Part shown: positions 60,981 to 64,000 of the stretch, piece after piece
Position numbering within the stretch: the stretch's first letter is position 1
Layout: each line of letters begins with the position of its first letter
Origin: an uncultured Anaerolineae bacterium
GTDB lineage: Bacteria > Chloroflexota > Anaerolineae > Anaerolineales > Villigracilaceae
Assembly (NCBI GenBank): GCA_903875215.1
Contig: CAIQVH010000032.1
Location: 1 to 64,000, forward strand
Direction: 5' to 3'
DNA length: 64,000 nt
Program-made: the position numbers and the translations under genes
The notes under the pieces: model-generated
What the model was told of the DNA's origin: nothing
What the model saw: only the letters and a program-made list of their open reading frames with translations
The model's database searches: none

Positions 60981-61054
60981 GGTAAATCCTTTGCGTTAGC
61001 AGGTTTTGGAAAGCAGGTTTCGCAGCCTGGTGAAGCTTCTGGCTCTCAGCCGTT

Positions 61055-61483
61055 TTAGCGCGTGTAACGCTTGCCCTTATTCTTGGCAGCCGGGGCATCC
61101 AGAGGCGTGTAGCGCGGCGGGCCTATCAGCCGGTAAATCAGTGCGTAAAGCAGAGACATGATGCTCGAAAACACCACCAGGAGCACAAAGAAAAACAACA
61201 GTAAAACCGGCAGATCATAAATTCCCGAAATCCAGTGCGCCAGGGATGAAATCACCGGCAGCGCGTAGAAAATCTCTGGTAATTGCAGAGTTGGGCTCAA
61301 TTCGCGCATGAAAGCCCAGCCCTGGCGCCGGCCCAGGTCGCGCGTCACCTGGGCGCCCGCCCAGGAGATGATCGGTACAATCAGCATCATCAAAAAACCG
61401 ATGCCGCGCCAGACCGGGTGGATTTTGTATGGCCGCGTAAACTCTTTTTCATGAACTTGAAAATACGATTTACTGGTAGGCAT
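61055..61483 (-). CDS. Small membrane protein within the Mo-hydroxylase operon
   Basis: 142 aa, with about three membrane helices (25-45, 75-90, 95-120; LLFFFVLLVVFSSIMSLLYALIY) and basic ends (KNKGKRYTR tail). I do not know the family. It lies between the FAD/Fe-S subunit (12 bases upstream) and the molybdenum subunit (about 75 bases downstream), all on one strand, so it is likely part of the operon. It could anchor the complex at the membrane; that is inference. Confidence 0.75.
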   Translation of the reverse strand: MPTSKSYFQVHEKEFTRPYKIHPVWRGIGFLMMLIVPIISWAGAQVTRDLGRRQGWAFMRELSPTLQLPEIFYALPVISSLAHWISGIYDLPVLLLFFFVLLVVFSSIMSLLYALIYRLIGPPRYTPLDAPAAKNKGKRYTR

Positions 61484-61495
61484 ACAACTCCTCGT

Positions 61496-62905
61496 TTAGA
61501 GCTTGCTGGCATCCTCGATGGCCTGGATGATCTTGTAATAGCCTGTACAGCGGCACAGGTTGCCGGTGATGGCCTGCTCAATTTCATTCCGGGTAGGCTG
61601 GGGGCGCTCCTTCAGCAGCTTGGCCGCGGACATGATAAAGCCTGGCGAACAATAACCACATTGCACCGCGCCATCTTGCACAAACGCCTGCTGCACCGGG
61701 TGAAGCTGTTCGCCCTGTGCCAGCCCCTCCACCGTCACAATTTCCGCGCCATCCGCGCGGGGCGCAGGCACCAGGCAGGCCATCACTGCTGTGCCATCCA
61801 GGAATATCGTGCAGGCTCCACACTCGCCTTCTGCGCACCCTTCCTTGGTGCCAATCAGCCCGGCTTCCTCGCGCAGCAGGCGCAGCAGGGTTTTCTCAAA
61901 TCCTGAAGTGAATGTAAACTCCTGGCCGTTGATTTTTGTTTTGATGGAGGCGCCGTGAGTATATGCGCCGCCCGAAAAGCGCACTCCACCCGCAGCGTGG
62001 TCACTGCCCATCAGCGTGACGGGCTCCGCCGGCATTCCAGCCTGCTCCTGACCATCGCGTAGGGCACACAGCCCGCGCCGGGTAAACACCCGCACCATCT
62101 CCCGGCGGTAATCGGCCGAGCCGCGAATGTCATCGATCGGCTTTGCCGCCTGCTGCGCCAGTTCGGCGGCCTGGTCAATCACCTCGTCCGAGAGCTGTTT
62201 CCCGGCGAGAAAAGCCTCCGCTTCTGGGGCATGGATGATCGTTGGGGCCACCGCGCCGAGCGTGATGGCGGCTTGTTTAATGGTGGCTGCTTCGAGCGTG
62301 AGCACGATCGCCAGGTTGACGACCGAAATGGCCTGGGCACGGCGCAAGGCCACTTTGACGAACGTCCCTTTTTGCGTCGCATCCAGCCCGTGAAAGGCAA
62401 TTTCAACCAGCATTTCATCGGGCTGCAGGACGTTTTTGCGCACGCCGGTGTAAAACTCGGCCAGCCGCACTTTGCGTTCGCCGCGCACCGATTTGAGCAC
62501 CACCCAGGCGTCGAGCGCCATCAGCGGCGTGATGGTATCGTTGGCCGGCGAGGCGGTGATCAGGTTGCCGGCTACCGTGCCGCGGTTACGGATCTGCGGC
62601 GCACCGACTTCCCAGGCGGCGCGCGCCAATGGGTAAGCTTTCTCGCGGATCAGTTTGCTGGAGGCGCAGGCGTTGTGTGTGACGAGCGCGCCGAGGTGAA
62701 TGATGCCATCTTCGTCGAGCGTGATCTGGTCGAGGCCGGGGATGCGGGTGATATCGATGACGGTTTCGATTCCGGTCCGGGCGCCGCGCTCCAATTCAAG
62801 GATCAGGTCGGTGCCTCCGGCTACGAGGCGTGCCTGGGAGCGTTTTTCGGCCAGGATCTGGGTAACTTGGTCAACGCTGGTGGCGTTGATGTATTGATTC
62901 CACAT
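61496..62905 (-). CDS. Fused FAD-binding and [2Fe-2S] subunit of Mo-hydroxylase
   Basis: 469-aa protein that carries two subunits usually made separately. Residues 1 to about 300 are a CoxM-type FAD domain (LVAGGTDLILELERG; NRGTVAGNLITASPANDT). From about 321 a CoxS-type [2Fe-2S] domain follows: plant-type cluster Cys357, 362, 365, 377 and second cluster Cys416, 419, 451, 453 (CGYC and CRCTGY). The order FAD then Fe-S is opposite to that of xanthine dehydrogenase (Fe-S then FAD). Electrons should pass from Mo via the two clusters to FAD. First gene of the operon; a possible operator lies upstream. Confidence 0.93.
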   Translation of the reverse strand: MWNQYINATSVDQVTQILAEKRSQARLVAGGTDLILELERGARTGIETVIDITRIPGLDQITLDEDGIIHLGALVTHNACASSKLIREKAYPLARAAWEVGAPQIRNRGTVAGNLITASPANDTITPLMALDAWVVLKSVRGERKVRLAEFYTGVRKNVLQPDEMLVEIAFHGLDATQKGTFVKVALRRAQAISVVNLAIVLTLEAATIKQAAITLGAVAPTIIHAPEAEAFLAGKQLSDEVIDQAAELAQQAAKPIDDIRGSADYRREMVRVFTRRGLCALRDGQEQAGMPAEPVTLMGSDHAAGGVRFSGGAYTHGASIKTKINGQEFTFTSGFEKTLLRLLREEAGLIGTKEGCAEGECGACTIFLDGTAVMACLVPAPRADGAEIVTVEGLAQGEQLHPVQQAFVQDGAVQCGYCSPGFIMSAAKLLKERPQPTRNEIEQAITGNLCRCTGYYKIIQAIEDASKL

Positions 62906-62988
62906 TGAGGGGTCTCCTGTGTAGATTTTTGTCGTGAGTGATAAGTTGATTTAGAACTTTCACTTGTTAATTAAAGCACAGAATCAGG

Positions 62989-62999
62989 TTGTCATACAA
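62989..62999. promoter_or_regulatory. Possible GntR/FadR-type operator upstream of the Mo-hydroxylase
   Basis: TTGTCATACAA within the perfect palindrome GTTGT-CAT-ACAAC (62988-63000) fits the TNGTNNNACNA consensus of FCD-type GntR regulators. On the minus strand TTGTAT overlaps a possible -35 with a TTTAAT -10 18 bases later. No regulator gene of that family is in this window. Confidence 0.5.
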
Positions 63000-63013
63000 C
63001 TAAATATCCTGGC

Positions 63014-63050
63014 AAAATAAAAACCCTAAAGGCTGGGAACCTTTAGGGTT
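63014..63050 (-). terminator. Terminator after the 63068 gene
   Basis: AACCCTAAAGG (63022-63032) pairs with CCTTTAGGGTT (63040-63050); the minus strand continues TTTTATTTT. Confidence 0.82.
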
Positions 63051-63067
63051 GGGGGTTTCCGGTCAGG

Positions 63068-63589
63068 TTATTTGACCCCGACGATGACTTCATAACGCCG
63101 GTCAAAGGTGGTGACGGCCTGGCGTGTGAGACTGTTCAGGTTGCGAATGGCTGCCGGGAGGCCGTCACTATTTCCCAGCGATTGTTCGATGGTGTCGATG
63201 GCGTTGCTGATTTGCTGAGCCAGGTCGAAGAAGGCGTTGTCAAAGGCGTACAGTTGGGCCAGTTCGCCTTCATTGATCTTGACGGCATCAAACAGGCCGG
63301 AATATCCGTAGGTGGCGTTGCGGATTTTGTCGGCGAAGGTGCGCATCAACACGGCGGATTTTTCCATGTCATCCATGAATTCGAGGCCGCCCTGGCTGAT
63401 GAGCTCGGTTTGCAGGGCGGAGAGGCGTTTGACGAGTTCATCGAAACGGCGGGCGACGGTGTCGCGCAACAGTTTGTCGGCGGCGCGGCGATTCTGTCGT
63501 TCAATGTATCCGCTAAAGCCGGGAATGTATGACGCCAGTTTTTTCAATGGGTCCTGGTCGTCGGTTACTTGGCCAAAAAAATCGCTCAT
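63068..63589 (-). CDS. Hypothetical helical protein, 173 aa
   Basis: Soluble, alpha-helical, not recognised. Opens MSDFFGQVTDDQDPLKKLASY, then a basic section IERQNRRAADKLLRDTVARRF and a region with hydrophobic heptads through about 125. It has no cysteine, signal peptide or membrane segment. AGGAGG ribosome site before ATG 63589, own terminator behind. Divergent from fba. Confidence 0.75.
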   Translation of the reverse strand: MSDFFGQVTDDQDPLKKLASYIPGFSGYIERQNRRAADKLLRDTVARRFDELVKRLSALQTELISQGGLEFMDDMEKSAVLMRTFADKIRNATYGYSGLFDAVKINEGELAQLYAFDNAFFDLAQQISNAIDTIEQSLGNSDGLPAAIRNLNSLTRQAVTTFDRRYEVIVGVK

Positions 63590-63648
63590 GGTTCCTCCTG
63601 AAATGGGTGGCTGGCAGGATTTTGTTCATTATAGCCTGAGTTTATAGG

Positions 63649-63654
63649 TATAAT
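63649..63654 (+). promoter_or_regulatory. -10 box of fba
   Basis: TATAAT; no clear -35. The start codon is 93 bases further with an AGAGG ribosome site. Confidence 0.45.
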
Positions 63655-63747
63655 CAAGCTGCATATATCATCATTTACGCAACGTGGATTTTAAAGTTGC
63701 ATTTCTTTCCGCAAATATTGCGGGTCGATTCTTGAAGAGAGGAAACT

Positions 63748-64000
63748 ATGATCGTTACCACCAAAAAGCTTTTTGAAGCCGCTTATGGCAAGTATGCCGT
63801 TGGCGCGTACAACATTAATAACCTCGAGCAAACCATGGGGTTGTTCCGCGGGAATGTTGAGAGCCAGGCGCCGTTTATCATCCAGATCAGCAAGGGCGCG
63901 CGCTCTTACACCCACAAGAAGATGCTGGAAGGTCTGATTCGCGCTGCAGATGAGGTTTTCCCTGAGGCAATTTTTGCCGTCCATCTTGATCACGGCGACG
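63748..64000 (+). CDS. fba: Class II fructose-bisphosphate aldolase, 3' end outside window
   Basis: 84 codons visible before the right edge. The translation reads MIVTTKKLFEAAYGKYAVGA, then YNINNLEQTMGLFRG, PFIIQISKGAR and HLDHGD, the start of the zinc site of class II aldolases. The enzyme cleaves fructose 1,6-bisphosphate in glycolysis and works backwards in gluconeogenesis. ATG 63748 has AGAGG seven bases upstream. No further genes can be seen. Confidence 0.93.
   Translation, partial: MIVTTKKLFEAAYGKYAVGAYNINNLEQTMGLFRGNVESQAPFIIQISKGARSYTHKKMLEGLIRAADEVFPEAIFAVHLDHGD

Noticed and set aside
61496-62905. Frameshift or mis-assembly to explain the FAD/Fe-S fusion
   Set aside because: The frame is continuous with a natural linker, and both domains keep all expected ligands.
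1-64000. Insertion sequences, integrases, prophage or restriction/defence genes
   Set aside because: None of the translated frames matches a transposase, integrase, phage or defence family; the window is ordinary backbone apart from the listed elements.

Overview
This 64 kb window reads as chromosomal backbone of a moderately GC-rich, monoderm-like bacterium, most likely Chloroflexota, class Anaerolineae. The placement is inference. It rests on lipoproteins with Thr/Pro-rich linkers and no outer-membrane genes, a partial Tad pilus operon without a secretin, a K+-independent H+-pyrophosphatase, a tRNA-Leu/tig/clpP block, RNase J, a Mo-hydroxylase with YqeB/YqeC accessory genes, and many GT-C type membrane glycosyltransferases. 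I saw no insertion sequence, integrase, prophage or CRISPR array. The first gene (lipoprotein) and the last (class II fructose-bisphosphate aldolase) are cut by the window ends.

Layout. 0-5 kb: lipoprotein end, EamA exporter, Ada-like regulator/repair protein, EF-P, and a Cys-rich protein coupled to a HAD-DinB fusion. 5-12 kb: clpP, tig and tRNA-Leu on the minus strand, then hppA behind a structured leader, then RNase J. 12-18 kb: a 1094-aa PAS/GAF/GGDEF protein, a PLD-type lipoprotein, and a small unknown gene. 18-24.5 kb: AlaX, a lipid kinase, a GNAT, and three membrane glycosyltransferase-like genes in a row. 24.5-33 kb: a NarL/DegU-DegS type two-component pair followed by a Tad operon (cpaB, cpaE, tadA, tadB, tadC) with comF at its end. 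33-38 kb: HPF, folE, folB, a divergent Lgt-like protein coupled to a TlpA-like thioredoxin, DUF429, and a coiled-coil/zinc-ribbon protein. 38-45 kb: non-oxidative pentose phosphate operon (tkt-rpiB-tal), then lipid genes (phosphatidylcholine synthase-like CDP-alcohol transferase, PlsC, DAG kinase). 45-56 kb: a long minus-strand block with MocA, YqeC-MocA fusion, YqeB, ppc, an rRNA methyltransferase, glutaredoxin, a flavin protein, lipoprotein, beta-lactamase-fold hydrolase and NYN protein. 56-58.3 kb: OmpR/BaeS-like two-component pair. 58.3-58.7 kb: three tandem cyclic-di-GMP-I (GEMM) aptamers with their own promoter and terminator but no gene behind them. 58.8-63 kb: molybdenum hydroxylase operon under a possible GntR-type operator. 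63-64 kb: unknown gene and the start of fba.

How it fits together. The YqeB/YqeC/MocA genes at 45.5-48.2 kb are the expected maturation partners of the molybdenum hydroxylase at 58.8-62.9 kb; YqeB and YqeC are markers of the selenium-dependent type. The GGDEF protein at 12.3-15.6 kb could make the ligand sensed by the GEMM array. Tad pilus genes, c-di-GMP synthesis and surface glycosyltransferases suggest a surface-attachment theme. The most unusual element is the gene-less triple GEMM transcript at 58.33-58.70 kb. Promoters in this genome often show an extended -10 (TGnTAnnnT), and several starts lie only 6 to 9 nt behind the -10, which suggests leaderless mRNAs.
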